Source of the DNA: Pseudomonas alcaligenes
Lineage (GTDB): Bacteria > Pseudomonadota > Gammaproteobacteria > Pseudomonadales > Pseudomonadaceae
Assembly: GCF_014490745.1 (NCBI RefSeq)
Contig: NZ_LZEU01000001.1
Span: 4,491,501-4,555,500, forward strand
DNA length: 64,000 nt
Direction of reading: 5' to 3'
Shown here: positions 9,342 to 18,072 of the stretch, one piece after another
Layout of the letters: every line of letters starts with the position of its first letter
Position numbering within the stretch: position 1 is the first letter of the stretch
The notes under the pieces: model-generated
Database searches by the model: none
Seen by the model: the letters and a program-made list of their open reading frames with translations, nothing else
What the model was told of the DNA's origin: nothing
Translations under genes and position numbers: made by a program

Positions 9342-10031
9342 ATGCCGTTACTGCCCTGGGCCGACATCGACAGCGTCCTCCTCGACATGGACGGCACCCT
9401 GCTCGACCTGCACTTCGATAACCATTTCTGGCTCGAGCACCTGCCGCAGCGCTACGCCGAGCTGCATGGCATCAGCCGCGCCGCCGCCGATGCCGAGCTG
9501 CTGCCGCTGTTCCGCCAGCATGCCGGCACCCTGCCCTGGTACTGCACCGACTTCTGGAGCCGCGAGCTGAACCTCTCGGTGCGCGATCTCAAGCGCGAAG
9601 TCGCCGAGCTGATCGCCCTGCGCCCGCATGCCGACACCTTCCTCGCCGCCCTGCGCGCCGCCGGCAAGCGCGTGGTGCTGATCACCAACGCGCACCGCGA
9701 CTCGCTGTCGCTGAAGCTGGAAAAGGTCGAGCTGGCGCCCTGGTTCGATCGCCTGATCAGCTCCCACGACTATGGTTTTCCCAAGGAAGACCAGCAGTTC
9801 TGGTTTGCCCTGCAGCAGGACTGCCCCTTCGACCCGGCACGCAGCCTGTTCATCGACGACAGCCTGCCGATCCTGCGCAGCGCCCAGCGCTTTGGCGTCG
9901 CCCACCTGCTTGGCATTCGCCAGCCGGATAGCCGCAAGGCGCTCAAGGATACCGAGGAGTTTGCCGCCGTGGATGACTACCGGCAGCTCTGTGAAGGGCT
10001 CGCCCAAGGCCTGCAGAAGACCTCGGGCTAA
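9342..10031 (+). CDS. yrfG: GMP/IMP nucleotidase, HAD family (YrfG type)
   Basis: Cytoplasmic HAD-superfamily phosphatase, 229 residues, expected to dephosphorylate GMP and IMP. Motif I is LLDMDGTLLDL near residue 16, motif II is LITNAH, and the acidic motif is FIDDSLPIL near residue 165. The start at 9342 was chosen because the upstream in-frame residues do not resemble protein. In P. aeruginosa I recall the same gene next to nudE and cysQ, which supports the call. Confidence 0.88.
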   Translation: MPLLPWADIDSVLLDMDGTLLDLHFDNHFWLEHLPQRYAELHGISRAAADAELLPLFRQHAGTLPWYCTDFWSRELNLSVRDLKREVAELIALRPHADTFLAALRAAGKRVVLITNAHRDSLSLKLEKVELAPWFDRLISSHDYGFPKEDQQFWFALQQDCPFDPARSLFIDDSLPILRSAQRFGVAHLLGIRQPDSRKALKDTEEFAAVDDYRQLCEGLAQGLQKTSG

Positions 10032-10049
10032 GTCTGGCTGACCCCACAC

Positions 10050-10083
10050 AAGCCGCACAGTTCGCTGCCTGCGGCTTTTTTTT
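10050..10083 (+). terminator. Rho-independent terminator after yrfG
   Basis: AAGCCGCA at 10050-10057 pairs with TGCGGCTT at 10070-10077. An inner CAG-TTCG-CTG stem adds to the hairpin, and eight consecutive T follow. This is a classical intrinsic terminator just downstream of the nucleotidase gene. Confidence 0.92.
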
Positions 10084-10182
10084 CGCCGGTTGTGAAGGCA
10101 TTCGCAGGGTCGGCAGCCAGAGCTTGTCGGCAGCGCTGACGCTGGCAGGATCTGCTGCGAGTTCCCTCGGAGGTCTGTAGTC

Positions 10183-10653
10183 ATGAAGTATTCCTCGCTG
10201 TTCCTGCTCACTCTCAGCCTGGCCAGTGCCAGCGCCTTCGCCGGCAACACCTCGGCGGGGGTCGGCGGCGCCCTCGGCGGCGTGCTGGGCTCGGTAGTAG
10301 GCCAGCAGATCGGTGGCAGCACCGGTGCCACCATCGGTGCTGGCGTCGGTGGCGCAGCCGGTGGCGCAGTTGGCGCCGACAAGCACAGCCGCACCGAAGC
10401 GGCGATCGGCGGCGGCCTGGGTGCAGCCGGCGGCAGCGCCATCGGCCAGCAGATGGGCGGCACCACCGGAGGCCTGATTGGTGCGGCGCTGGGTGGCGGC
10501 GCCGGTGGCGCACTGGGCAACAACTACGGTGATGGCAACCGCGACGATGACGACCATGATGGCTACCGTCGGCATTACCACGAGGACAACGGCCACCACT
10601 ATGGCGAACGCCGTCACCACCACGGGCGCAAGCACAAGCACTGGCACGACTGA
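10183..10653 (+). CDS. Glycine-zipper protein with His/Asp-rich tail
   Basis: A 156-residue exported protein. Residues 1-21 form a signal peptide ending ASAFA. Residues 25-115 are almost wholly small residues with GxxxG spacing, for example GGVLGSVVGQQIGG and GAAGGAVGA, the pattern of glycine-zipper membrane or outer-membrane-associated proteins. The tail from about 120 is rich in Asp, His, Arg and Lys (HHYGERRHHHGRKHKHWHD) and could bind metal. Function unknown. A paralogue follows 86 bp downstream, so this looks like a tandem duplication. Confidence 0.8.
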   Translation: MKYSSLFLLTLSLASASAFAGNTSAGVGGALGGVLGSVVGQQIGGSTGATIGAGVGGAAGGAVGADKHSRTEAAIGGGLGAAGGSAIGQQMGGTTGGLIGAALGGGAGGALGNNYGDGNRDDDDHDGYRRHYHEDNGHHYGERRHHHGRKHKHWHD

Positions 10654-10739
10654 CCCGGCCGTCGCGCGCGGGTACGCGCGGCTTGCCTTGGCGCGCCATC
10701 TGCGCCACGCTCCGCGCGCATTTTTCCTGAGGTTTTCCC

Positions 10740-11159
10740 ATGCGTAGTTCCCTTTCCCTGCTGGCCCTCGGCGGCCTGCTGCTGGCGCAACCGCTGTACG
10801 CCGGCGACACCACCAAAACCGCCATCGGCGGTGCCCTGGGCGGCGCCCTGGGTACCGTGGTCGGCCAACAGGTTGGCGGCAACACCGGCGCAGCCATCGG
10901 CGCCGGGGTCGGCGGTGCGGCCGGCAGTGCGGTCACCGCAAAGGACGGCCGCAAGGTCGAGGCAGCCGTCGGCGGCGGCCTCGGCGCGGCCGGTGGCGCC
11001 GTGCTCGGCAACAAGGTCGGCGGCTCCACCGGTGCAGTGATCGGCGGCGCCCTGGGTGGCGGCGCCGGCGGCGCCCTGGGCAGCAACTTCGCGGGTGATG
11101 ACGACGATGACGGCCATAGCCATGGCAAGAAACACAAGAAGCACAAACATCGCGACTAA
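10740..11159 (+). CDS. Glycine-zipper protein, paralogue of the preceding gene
   Basis: A 139-residue protein with a signal peptide (about residues 1-21, ending LYAGD). Two glycine-zipper blocks are separated by a short charged insert (AKDGRKVEA). The tail is acidic then basic (DDDDDGHSHGKKHKKHKHRD). Its layout matches the preceding gene: zipper, KxxR insert, zipper, His/Lys tail. It has its own start near a short gap and ends at a strong terminator. Function unknown; an envelope location is likely from the signal peptide. Confidence 0.8.
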   Translation: MRSSLSLLALGGLLLAQPLYAGDTTKTAIGGALGGALGTVVGQQVGGNTGAAIGAGVGGAAGSAVTAKDGRKVEAAVGGGLGAAGGAVLGNKVGGSTGAVIGGALGGGAGGALGSNFAGDDDDDGHSHGKKHKKHKHRD

Positions 11160-11171
11160 ACGCCAGATATG

Positions 11172-11198
11172 AAAAAGCCCGCAGATGCGGGCTTTTTC
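11172..11198. terminator. Bidirectional intrinsic terminator
   Basis: Perfect 11-bp stem, AAAAAGCCCGC with GCGGGCTTTTT, around the loop AGAT. A-runs and T-runs on both sides let it end the glycine-zipper transcript (plus strand) and the DUF1329 transcript (minus strand). Confidence 0.92.
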
Positions 11199-11229
11199 TT
11201 GGGCGCTGAACGGCTCGTGGGGAGTCGCC

Positions 11230-12573
11230 TCAGATACCTTCGCGACGTAGCGCAGCGGCGGTGAAGTCGCCCTTGTTCAGCTTGACGTTGAAGTCGTACA
11301 TCGGCTCGTTGTTGTCCAGGCCGTCGACGTAGTAGCGGCTGCCCTTGAAGTCGTAGATGGTCTCCAGGGTGCTGCCGAACATCGGTACGTCGTAGTAGCT
11401 GATCGGGTGGGCTTCCTGCAGGCCGACCAGTTCGCCGCTCTTGTCGTACAGGTCGACGGCGAGGATCTGCCAGCTGTCCTCGTCCAGGTAGAAGCGGCGC
11501 GCGCCGTAGGGGTGGCTGAAGCCGGTACGCAGGTGGGCCTCGACTACCCATACGCGGTGCAGCTCGTAGCGCAGCAGCTCGGGGTTGACGCTCTTCTTCT
11601 GCAGGATCTGCTCGTAGGGGATGCCTTTCTGGTGCACGGCATAGCTGTTGTACGGCATGAGCATTTCCTGCTTGCCGATCAGCTTCCACTCGTAGCGATC
11701 CGGGGCGCCGTTGTAGGCGTCGACCACGTCGGCGGTGGCCATGCCGTTGGTGTCCGGCTGCATGGCGTCATAGGCCAGCATCGGCAGGCGCCGCACGCGC
11801 CGCTCGCCACGGCTGAAGCGCCAGGCCTTGCGGATCGCCAGCACCTGGTCGAGGGTTTCCTGCACCACCAGCGAGGAGCCGGCCAGCTTGCTCGGCGCGG
11901 TGACCACGTACTTGTAGTAGAACAGGGTGTTGTCCAGGTCGGCCGGGGTCACGCCTTCGCGACCATAGACGAACATCACGTCACGCTCACGCTTGAGCAG
12001 GGTGTAGTCGCCGTTGGCCAGCACTGCCGCCTGGTTGGTGATCATGCGGATCTGGTCGCCGCGGTAGCGGGCGATGTGGTTCCAGATCGCCTCCTGGCCG
12101 CTCTGCGGAATCGGGAAGGGAATGCCGGCGGCAGTGCCTTCGATGCCGTTACCGCCGGAAATCAGTCCGGCATTGGTGGCGTTGTAGCGGGTGGCATCGT
12201 AGATGCGCTGCGGCGCTGCCGCACTGCGGTGAGTCGGGTAGACGCGCAGGAAGTAGCCCGGGTGCTTCTCCAGCAGCTTCTGGAAGCCCGGCGCCAGCAC
12301 GGCCTTGTACTGGCCGGCATTGCTCGCATCGACACGGTACAGCTCCTTGTCGGCGGCATAGGGATCGGGGTGGTGCATGCCCGGCTGGTAGCCGCTCGGG
12401 CCGGCAGTCAGGCCGCCATCCCAGGCCGGGATGGTGCCGGCAGCATTGCCTGCGCGTTCGCCACCCAGCGGCATCAGGTCTTGCCCCAGGCGAGCGGCCT
12501 GAGCGGCATCGACCCGCGCTTGGGCCGGCAGCGCAGCGGCCGCCAACATCAGGACTGCAATAATTCTCAACAC
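11230..12573 (-). CDS. DUF1329 outer-membrane-associated protein
   Basis: A 447-residue protein with a cleavable signal peptide (MLRIIAVLMLAAAALPAQA). The body fits the DUF1329 family: the opening LGQDLMPLGGERAGN and the GTIPAWDGGL motif near residue 50 are hallmarks, and the C-terminal part is predicted to fold like LolA/LolB lipoprotein carriers. Members are often encoded beside DUF1302 proteins and RND transporters in Pseudomonas, where they are thought to act in moving lipids or hydrophobic molecules to the outer membrane. No such partner is here. Function unproven. Confidence 0.85.
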   Translation of the reverse strand: MLRIIAVLMLAAAALPAQARVDAAQAARLGQDLMPLGGERAGNAAGTIPAWDGGLTAGPSGYQPGMHHPDPYAADKELYRVDASNAGQYKAVLAPGFQKLLEKHPGYFLRVYPTHRSAAAPQRIYDATRYNATNAGLISGGNGIEGTAAGIPFPIPQSGQEAIWNHIARYRGDQIRMITNQAAVLANGDYTLLKRERDVMFVYGREGVTPADLDNTLFYYKYVVTAPSKLAGSSLVVQETLDQVLAIRKAWRFSRGERRVRRLPMLAYDAMQPDTNGMATADVVDAYNGAPDRYEWKLIGKQEMLMPYNSYAVHQKGIPYEQILQKKSVNPELLRYELHRVWVVEAHLRTGFSHPYGARRFYLDEDSWQILAVDLYDKSGELVGLQEAHPISYYDVPMFGSTLETIYDFKGSRYYVDGLDNNEPMYDFNVKLNKGDFTAAALRREGI

Positions 12574-12721
12574 AGCGTTCTCCTCGCGGGTTTTTACGCG
12601 CCGCCATTCTTATTCGTACGACCAGTGTAGGCCGCATCTGCATATTGCCGTCGGGGTGAGGATGCCTTCCTGGCGCCGGGTGATCCCGGTCATGTTGTAA
12701 CCCTGCTCCGCAGGGCCTTGA

Positions 12722-13441
12722 TCAGTCGATGCGCTGGAACTTGAGATCCCACACACCGTGGCCGAGGCGTTCGCCGCGTCGCTCGAACTTGGTTACCGGG
12801 CGCTCGCTGGGACGCTCGACATAAGTGCTGTCGGCGGACAGGTTATGGTAACCGGGCGCGGCGCTGAGTACTTCCAACATATATTCCGCGTATGGCTGCC
12901 AATCGGTGGCCATGTGCAGCACGCCGCCGACCTTGAGCTTGCGGCGCACCAGCTCGGCGAAGCTCGCCTGGACGATGCGGCGCTTGTGGTGACGGGCCTT
13001 GTGCCAGGGATCGGGGAAGAACAGCAGGACGCGATCCAGGCTGGCATCGGCAACACAGTCGCGCAGCACTTCCAGGGCGTCGCAGCTGTACACGCGGATA
13101 TTGCTCAGGTTCTGCGTCAGCATGCCGTTGAGCAGGGCGCCGACGCCCGGCTTGTGCACTTCCACACCGATGAAGTCCTGCTCGGGGGCGGCAGCGGCCA
13201 TCTCCAGGGTGGCGTGGCCCATACCGAAGCCGATCTCGAAGGTGCGCGGCGCGCTGCGGCCGAACACCTGGTCGAAGTCGCGCAGGCCGTCCTCCAGCTG
13301 CAGGCCGTATTTCGGCCAGCCCTGATCCAGGCCACGCTGCTGGCCTTCGGTCATGCGCCCGGAGCGCATGACGAAACTCTTGATGCCGCGCAGCGGCCGC
13401 TCGGCAGCGCTTTCGTCTGCCGGCTCGATGATGTCGCTCAT
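12722..13441 (-). CDS. trmB: tRNA (guanine-N7)-methyltransferase
   Basis: SAM-dependent enzyme that makes m7G46 in tRNA variable loops. 239 residues. The SAM-binding motif [14 protein letters not shown] is near residue 70, and the catalytic region [17 protein letters not shown] near 140-157 is the signature of the family. The C-terminal [17 protein letters not shown] is also typical. Nine bp downstream of thiG, so probably cotranscribed with thiS-thiG. A weak hairpin (12701-12715) follows. Confidence 0.96.
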   Translation of the reverse strand: MSDIIEPADESAAERPLRGIKSFVMRSGRMTEGQQRGLDQGWPKYGLQLEDGLRDFDQVFGRSAPRTFEIGFGMGHATLEMAAAAPEQDFIGVEVHKPGVGALLNGMLTQNLSNIRVYSCDALEVLRDCVADASLDRVLLFFPDPWHKARHHKRRIVQASFAELVRRKLKVGGVLHMATDWQPYAEYMLEVLSAAPGYHNLSADSTYVERPSERPVTKFERRGERLGHGVWDLKFQRID

Positions 13442-13450
13442 GAAATTCTC

Positions 13451-14242
13451 TTACTTGATCAGGCCGTCCAGCGGCGAGGAGGCGCTGGCATAGAGTTTCT
13501 TCGGCATGCGCCCGGCCAGGTAGGCCATGCGCCCGGCGATGATCGCGTGCTTCATCGCCTCCCCCATCAGGATCGGGTTCTGCGCGTGGGCAATAGCGCT
13601 GTTCATCAACACCGCCTCGCAGCCCAGTTCCATGGCGATGGTGGCATCCGACGCGGTGCCCACACCGGCATCGACCAGCACGGGAACGGTGGCCTCTTCG
13701 AGGATGATGCGCAGGTTGTACGGGTTGCAGATGCCCAGCCCGGTGCCGATCAGGCCGGCCAGCGGCATCACCGCGATGCAGCCCATGGCCGCCAGTTCGC
13801 GGGCGATGATCGGGTCATCGCTGGTGTAGACCATCACGTCGAAGCCTTCCTTGACCAGCACTTCGGCGGCCTTGAGGGTCTCGATCACGTTGGGGAACAG
13901 GGTCTTCTGGTCGGCCAGCACTTCCAGCTTGACCAGCTTGTGGCCGTCGAGCAGCTCGCGGGCCAGGCGACAGGTGCGCACCGCTTCCTCGGCGTTATAG
14001 CAGCCGGCGGTGTTGGGCAGGATGCAGTACTTGTCCGGCGAGATCACGTCGAGCAGGTTCGGCTCGCCCGGGTTCTGCCCGATGTTGGTACGGCGCACGG
14101 CCACGGTGACGATCTCGGCGCCCGAGGCCTCGATGGCCAGGCGGGTTTCCTCGAGATCCTTGTACTTGCCGGTGCCCACCAGCAGGCGCGACGCATAGGT
14201 GCGCCCGGCCAGGGTGAAGGGTTTGTCGATGATCGCGCTCAT
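13451..14242 (-). CDS. thiG: Thiazole synthase
   Basis: Builds the thiazole phosphate of thiamine from DXP, dehydroglycine and the ThiS thiocarboxylate. 263 residues, a TIM barrel. The active-site lysine is in LVKLEVLAD, and the phosphate-binding segments [13 protein letters not shown] and [13 protein letters not shown] are intact. The start at 14242 follows GAGGAG; in-frame residues upstream overlap thiS and are not protein-like. Directly follows thiS, its sulfur donor. Confidence 0.96.
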   Translation of the reverse strand: MSAIIDKPFTLAGRTYASRLLVGTGKYKDLEETRLAIEASGAEIVTVAVRRTNIGQNPGEPNLLDVISPDKYCILPNTAGCYNAEEAVRTCRLARELLDGHKLVKLEVLADQKTLFPNVIETLKAAEVLVKEGFDVMVYTSDDPIIARELAAMGCIAVMPLAGLIGTGLGICNPYNLRIILEEATVPVLVDAGVGTASDATIAMELGCEAVLMNSAIAHAQNPILMGEAMKHAIIAGRMAYLAGRMPKKLYASASSPLDGLIK

Positions 14243-14261
14243 GGCTGCTCCTCTCGGGCGA

Positions 14262-14462
14262 CTAGCCGCCGCCGATGGCGTGGACGACTTCCAGCTGGTC
14301 GCCGTCGCGCAGGACGGTCGTGGCATGCTGGCTGCGCGGCACGATGTCCAGGTTGAGTTCGACCGCCACCCGCTTGCCCACGGCATCCAGGCGCACGAGC
14401 AGCTCGGCGACGGTAGCGCCGTCCGGCAGGTCGAAGGGTTCGCCGTTCAATTGGATGTGCAT
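14262..14462 (-). CDS. thiS: Sulfur carrier protein ThiS
   Basis: A 66-residue ubiquitin-fold carrier. The C-terminus ends HAIGGG, giving the Gly-Gly tail that is adenylated by ThiF and then thiocarboxylated. The core [19 protein letters not shown] is typical. ATG at 14462 gives the normal family length; an ATG 33 bases upstream would add residues with no match. Located 19 bp before thiG. Confidence 0.94.
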   Translation of the reverse strand: MHIQLNGEPFDLPDGATVAELLVRLDAVGKRVAVELNLDIVPRSQHATTVLRDGDQLEVVHAIGGG

Positions 14463-14553
14463 GGCTGGGCAGTCAGAACATGAAAGGGTCGGCATTCTAG
14501 CCCTTTAGCCAGCATCGACCAAGGTACGTGCGTGCCATTTGTCCCTTAGTCGC

Positions 14554-14925
14554 TCAGCGCGCCCGCCAGGCCGCCAAACCCAGGCACAGCCAGCCAGCGA
14601 GAAAGGCCAGGCCGCCGAACGGGGTGATCATGCCGAGCCGGCTGATACCGCTCAGGGCCAGCACGTAGAGGCTGCCGGAAAACAGCAGGATGCCTAGGGC
14701 GAACAGACTGCCAGCTGCGCCCAGCAGGCGCCCCGGCAGCTGGCGGGCCAGCAGGGCCACGCCGAACAGGGCCAGGGCATGCAGCATCTGGTAGTGTGCG
14801 CCGGTCTGGAACACCGCCAGGTATTCGGCACTCAGCCGCGCCTTGAGGCCATGGGCCGCGAAGGCCCCCAGGGCCACCCCGGTGAAACCGGCAAAAGCGG
14901 CCAGCAACAGAAAGATGCGCGACAT
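14554..14925 (-). CDS. DUF423 inner-membrane protein
   Basis: A 123-residue protein with four hydrophobic segments. The start of the family signature, GVALGAFAAHGL, lies near residue 17, and the family motifs FQTGAHYQMLHALAL (near 39) and LFSGSLYVLAL (near 81) identify it as DUF423 (YgdD-like). Function unknown. It is divergent from mtgA across about 70 bp, as I recall it in P. aeruginosa. Confidence 0.88.
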   Translation of the reverse strand: MSRIFLLLAAFAGFTGVALGAFAAHGLKARLSAEYLAVFQTGAHYQMLHALALFGVALLARQLPGRLLGAAGSLFALGILLFSGSLYVLALSGISRLGMITPFGGLAFLAGWLCLGLAAWRAR

Positions 14926-14933
14926 GAATCACC

Positions 14934-14962
14934 CCAGACAGACGGAAAGCGGCCGCTATAAT
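14934..14962 (+). promoter_or_regulatory. Likely sigma-70 promoter of mtgA
   Basis: A consensus TATAAT lies at 14957-14962, with CAGACA at 14934-14939 as a weak -35 and 17 bp between them. Transcription would start near 14969. This means that the in-frame ATG at 14961 falls inside the promoter and the ATG at 14994 is the real mtgA start. Confidence 0.6.
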
Positions 14963-14993
14963 GGCCCGCTCATCCCCCGGGGCCAAGCCATCC

Positions 14994-15722
14994 ATGCTGC
15001 GCAACCTGTTTCGCCGCCTGTCCAAACTGCTGCTGTGGTTCGCCATCGGCTCGGCATTGCTGGTGCTCGCCCTGCGCTGGATCGACCCGCCGGGCAGCGC
15101 GCTGATGGTCGAGCGCAAGATCGAGTCGTGGGTCGACGGCGAGCCGATCGACCTGCAGCGCAGCTGGCGGCCGTGGAAGGAGCTACCGGACAACCTGAAG
15201 ATCGCGGTGATCGCCGCCGAGGATCAGAAGTTCGCCGAGCACTGGGGCTTCGACGTCGCCGCCATCCGCCAGGCCCTGGCGCACAACGCCGATGGCGGCA
15301 GCCTGCGCGGCGCCAGCACCATCAGCCAGCAGGTGGCCAAGAACCTGTTCCTCTGGTCCGGCCGCAGCTGGCCGCGCAAGGCGCTGGAAGCCTGGTTCAC
15401 CAGCCTGCTCGAACTGTTCTGGTCGAAGCAGCGGATTCTCGAGGTCTACCTCAACAGCGTCGAATGGGGCGACGGGGTGTTCGGTGCGGAAGCCGCCGCG
15501 CGCCATCACTTCGGCATCGGCGCGCCCTACCTGTCGCGCCAGCAGGCCAGCCTGCTGGCCGCCGTGCTGCCCAACCCGCGGGCCTGGAACCCGCGCCGGC
15601 CGGGCCCGCATGTCAGCCGCCGGGCCGGCTGGATCAGCCGCCAGGCCTACCAGCTGGGCGGCAGCCACTACCTCAACCAGCTGGCGCCGTGGCGGCCCGA
15701 CTGGCTGCAGAGCCAGCGCTGA
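14994..15722 (+). CDS. mtgA: Monofunctional peptidoglycan glycosyltransferase
   Basis: Polymerises lipid II into glycan strands at the inner membrane. About 242 residues of the GT51 family. One N-terminal transmembrane helix (about residues 11-31) anchors the domain. The catalytic motif AAEDQKFAEHWGFD is near residue 78 and RGASTISQQVAKNLFLW near 106. KQRILEVYLNSVEWG is also present. There is no transpeptidase domain. The 3' end overlaps the convergent YhhN gene by 50 bp. Confidence 0.95.
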   Translation: MLRNLFRRLSKLLLWFAIGSALLVLALRWIDPPGSALMVERKIESWVDGEPIDLQRSWRPWKELPDNLKIAVIAAEDQKFAEHWGFDVAAIRQALAHNADGGSLRGASTISQQVAKNLFLWSGRSWPRKALEAWFTSLLELFWSKQRILEVYLNSVEWGDGVFGAEAAARHHFGIGAPYLSRQQASLLAAVLPNPRAWNPRRPGPHVSRRAGWISRQAYQLGGSHYLNQLAPWRPDWLQSQR

Positions 15723-16350
15723 GGCGCAGCAGGCCCCAGGCGATCAGGGTCTGGCCGCTGAAGTAGCAGAGCACGATCAGCGTCACCGCATGGGGGAAGG
15801 GCTGGATGAACTTGTTCAGCCCGATCAGCGAGTCGGCCAGCAGGAACAGGCTGGCGCCCAGCCACAGCGGCCCCGGCCGCGACTCCACCCGCGCCGCGCT
15901 GCACACCATCGCCAGCAGACAGCAGAAATACAGCGCCAGCGGCACCTGCAGCCCCGGCGCCGCCGGCAGCATCCACGCGGCCATGGCCGTGCCGTAGAAC
16001 AGTGCCGGCACACTCCACAGCAGGCGCCAGGAACGCCCGCGAGCCAGCAGGCCGAAGCCGCGAATAAAGGCCAACTGGGTCAGCAGAAAAGCCCCCAGCG
16101 CCTGGCGGAACAGGCCGTCGCGGTTGCCATAGTCGAGAAAGAAGTCACCCAGCCCGGCCGCCACGAACCCCAGAGCCAGCCAGCGCCCTGCGGCGCCCGG
16201 CAGGCTGCGCCAGGCCAGCACGGCGTACAGCAGCATCGGCAGGGGCTTGAGCAGCCAGCCCAGCGGGTAGGGCTTGAACGGCAGCAGGACGATGTACAGA
16301 TAGCCGAGCAGGACGGCCAGGATGAACGCAAAGCGCTGGGCGGCGGGCAT
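15673..16350 (-). CDS. YhhN family membrane protein, lysoplasmalogenase-like
   Basis: A 225-residue protein with about eight hydrophobic helices. It carries the family features LGDFFLDYG near residue 67 and LFLLADSLIGLNKF near 170. The family includes TMEM86B lysoplasmalogenase; in bacteria the substrate is not settled. The last 16 residues or so (SAGSAASRAATAPAG) overlap mtgA on the other strand and look low-complexity, so the functional protein probably ends before the overlap matters. Confidence 0.82.
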   Translation of the reverse strand: MPAAQRFAFILAVLLGYLYIVLLPFKPYPLGWLLKPLPMLLYAVLAWRSLPGAAGRWLALGFVAAGLGDFFLDYGNRDGLFRQALGAFLLTQLAFIRGFGLLARGRSWRLLWSVPALFYGTAMAAWMLPAAPGLQVPLALYFCCLLAMVCSAARVESRPGPLWLGASLFLLADSLIGLNKFIQPFPHAVTLIVLCYFSGQTLIAWGLLRLSAGSAASRAATAPAG

Positions 16351-16446
16351 GGATGCTCCTCGGGTGGATGACAGCTGAGCCGCATCCTGCCTCGCCGAAC
16401 CCGCCCGGCGCCACGCCGCACACGCCAGCGCCGGCGGCGCCGGGCG

Positions 16447-17064
16447 TCAGTGCTGCAGCAGGCTGCGCGGCACCGCGTGGAGCAGCTGCAACTGCTCGGC
16501 CGCCAGGTGAGCGGTGAGGCCCAACTGCGGATAGACCCAGGCCTCTCCCGCTGGCAACTGCAGGCGCAGACGCGGCTCACCCAGGCTGGCGGCCAGGCGC
16601 GCCGCGCCGATCTCACCCTGCGGGCGCAGCTCCAAGGCACCGATCGGGTAGCCGCCGAGGTGCTCCTGCAGCGCCGCCGCCAGTGGCTGCTCGGCATCGC
16701 GCGGGCCCAGCCCGGTGGCCTGGCCCAGACTAGTGCGCTGCGCCTCGCTCAGGGTCAGCTCGGCCTGCAGACGCCAGGATAGGTCGTCCGCCAGCAACTC
16801 GCCGCGGTACAGCAGGCGCAGGCCATCCAGCCGCGGCTGTACCCACAGTTCACCATCCGGCAAACGTTCGCGCAGCTGTCCCAGGTTCAGCTGGCCCTCG
16901 GCCAGCGGCTGCAGAACCTTGCCCTGCCACTCGCCCAGCCAACCCAGCGGCTCTGCCGGGCGCTGCCACAGGTAATTCAGCCCAAGGGCCAGCAGGCAGG
17001 CAAGCAGCGCGACGCCGGTGAACAGCAGCGCGGGTGGGCGACGACGCAAAGCCGGCAGGGCCAT
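16447..17064 (-). CDS. Conserved membrane-anchored hypothetical protein
   Basis: A 205-residue protein. A single hydrophobic segment near residues 13-32 (LLFTGVALLACLLALGLNYLW) is preceded by a basic N-terminus, so it is probably anchored in the inner membrane with a periplasmic C-terminal domain. The rest is Leu/Glu/Gln-rich with no catalytic motif I can name. The start at 17064 has GGAG nine bases before. It sits downstream of the rpoH terminator, where P. aeruginosa, as I recall it, also has an unknown gene. Confidence 0.72.
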   Translation of the reverse strand: MALPALRRRPPALLFTGVALLACLLALGLNYLWQRPAEPLGWLGEWQGKVLQPLAEGQLNLGQLRERLPDGELWVQPRLDGLRLLYRGELLADDLSWRLQAELTLSEAQRTSLGQATGLGPRDAEQPLAAALQEHLGGYPIGALELRPQGEIGAARLAASLGEPRLRLQLPAGEAWVYPQLGLTAHLAAEQLQLLHAVPRSLLQH

Positions 17065-17083
17065 GGAAATTCTCCGGACAGAA

Positions 17084-17109
17084 AAAAGCCGCACCTGGGT
17101 GCGGCTTTT
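17084..17109 (-). terminator. Intrinsic terminator of rpoH
   Basis: AAAAGCCGCAC pairs perfectly with GTGCGGCTTTT around the loop CTGG. Read on the minus strand, it follows the rpoH stop by 15 bp and ends in six T. It also separates rpoH from the next gene. Confidence 0.93.
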
Positions 17110-17123
17110 CGAGGTGGGGCAAT

Positions 17124-17978
17124 TTACGCTTGGATCGAGCCTTTCAGCTTGTTCATGGCGTTCTTCTCCAGCTGGCGAATGCGCTCGGCGGAGACGTTGT
17201 ACTTGGCGGCCAGGTCATGCAGGGTCGCCTTCTCCTCGGCCAGCCAGCGCTGGTAGAGAATGTCGCGGCTGCGCTCGTCGAGGCCTTCCAGGGCTTCGTG
17301 CAGGCTGGCGGTGGAGCTGTCGCTCCAGTCGGCATCCTCGAGCTGCATGGCCGGGTCGTAACGGTGGTCTTCGAGGTAGTTGGCCGGCGACTTGAAGGCG
17401 CTTTCGTCGTCATCTTCCGCTGCCGGGTCGAAGGCCATGTCCTGGCCGGACAGGCGGCTCTCCATCTCGCGGACTTCACGCGGCTCCACGCCCAGGCTCT
17501 CGGCCACGGCGTGTACTTCATCGTTGCTCAGCCAGGCCAGGCGCTTCTTCTGGCTGCGCAGATTGAAGAACAGCTTGCGCTGCGCCTTGGTGGTGGCGAC
17601 TTTGACGATGCGCCAGTTGCGCAGGATGAACTCGTGGATCTCGGCCTTGACCCAGTGCACGGCGAAGGACACCAGGCGCACGCCCATTTCCGGGTTGAAG
17701 CGCTTGACCGCCTTCATCAGGCCAACGTTGCCTTCCTGGATCAGGTCGGCCTGGGCCAGGCCGTAGCCGGCGTAGCTACGGGCGATATGCACAACGAAAC
17801 GCAGGTGAGCCAGCACCAGCTGGCGGGCGGCCTCGAGATCCTGTTGAAAGTAGAGACTTTCGGCCAGCTCGCGCTCCTGCTCGGGCGACAGCAGGGGAAT
17901 GCTGTTCACCGCATGCACATAAGCCTCCAGGTTCGCGCCTGGGACTAGAGCATGGACAGGTTGCAGAGAAGTGGTCAT
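17124..17978 (-). CDS. rpoH: RNA polymerase sigma-32 (heat shock)
   Basis: Directs RNA polymerase to heat-shock promoters. 284 residues, the usual length. The region 2 core ([20 protein letters not shown]) lies near residue 75. The RpoH box, [15 protein letters not shown], lies near 133. Region 4.2 ends [21 protein letters not shown] lies before the ATG. It follows ftsX by 115 bp and has its own promoter region with an AlgU-type promoter and an Anr box. RpoH is often also controlled by mRNA folding over the start; I did not resolve such a structure. Confidence 0.97.
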   Translation of the reverse strand: MTTSLQPVHALVPGANLEAYVHAVNSIPLLSPEQERELAESLYFQQDLEAARQLVLAHLRFVVHIARSYAGYGLAQADLIQEGNVGLMKAVKRFNPEMGVRLVSFAVHWVKAEIHEFILRNWRIVKVATTKAQRKLFFNLRSQKKRLAWLSNDEVHAVAESLGVEPREVREMESRLSGQDMAFDPAAEDDDESAFKSPANYLEDHRYDPAMQLEDADWSDSSTASLHEALEGLDERSRDILYQRWLAEEKATLHDLAAKYNVSAERIRQLEKNAMNKLKGSIQA

Positions 17979-18025
17979 GAAAAACCTCCGGAATTACAAA
18001 GCTCGCGCAGTCTAGCACTGCCGAT

Positions 18026-18053
18026 TCTGAGCAGGGAACCCGTGGAAAAGTTC
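18026..18053 (-). promoter_or_regulatory. AlgU (sigma-E type) promoter of rpoH
   Basis: On the minus strand GAACTT (18053-18048) is followed after exactly 17 bases by TCAGA (18030-18026), matching the AlgU/RpoE consensus GAACTT-N16/17-TCtgA. Transcription would start near 18019, about 40 bases before the rpoH ATG. In P. aeruginosa rpoH is known to have an AlgU-dependent promoter, so envelope stress would feed into heat-shock control here too. Confidence 0.78.
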
Positions 18054-18072
18054 CCTTACAGTTGAGCAAAAT

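Noticed and set aside
12640..12721. A terminator after trmB (stem at 12701-12715)
   Set aside because: The stem is only six base pairs and the following T-run is poor. I mention it with trmB but do not list it as a feature.
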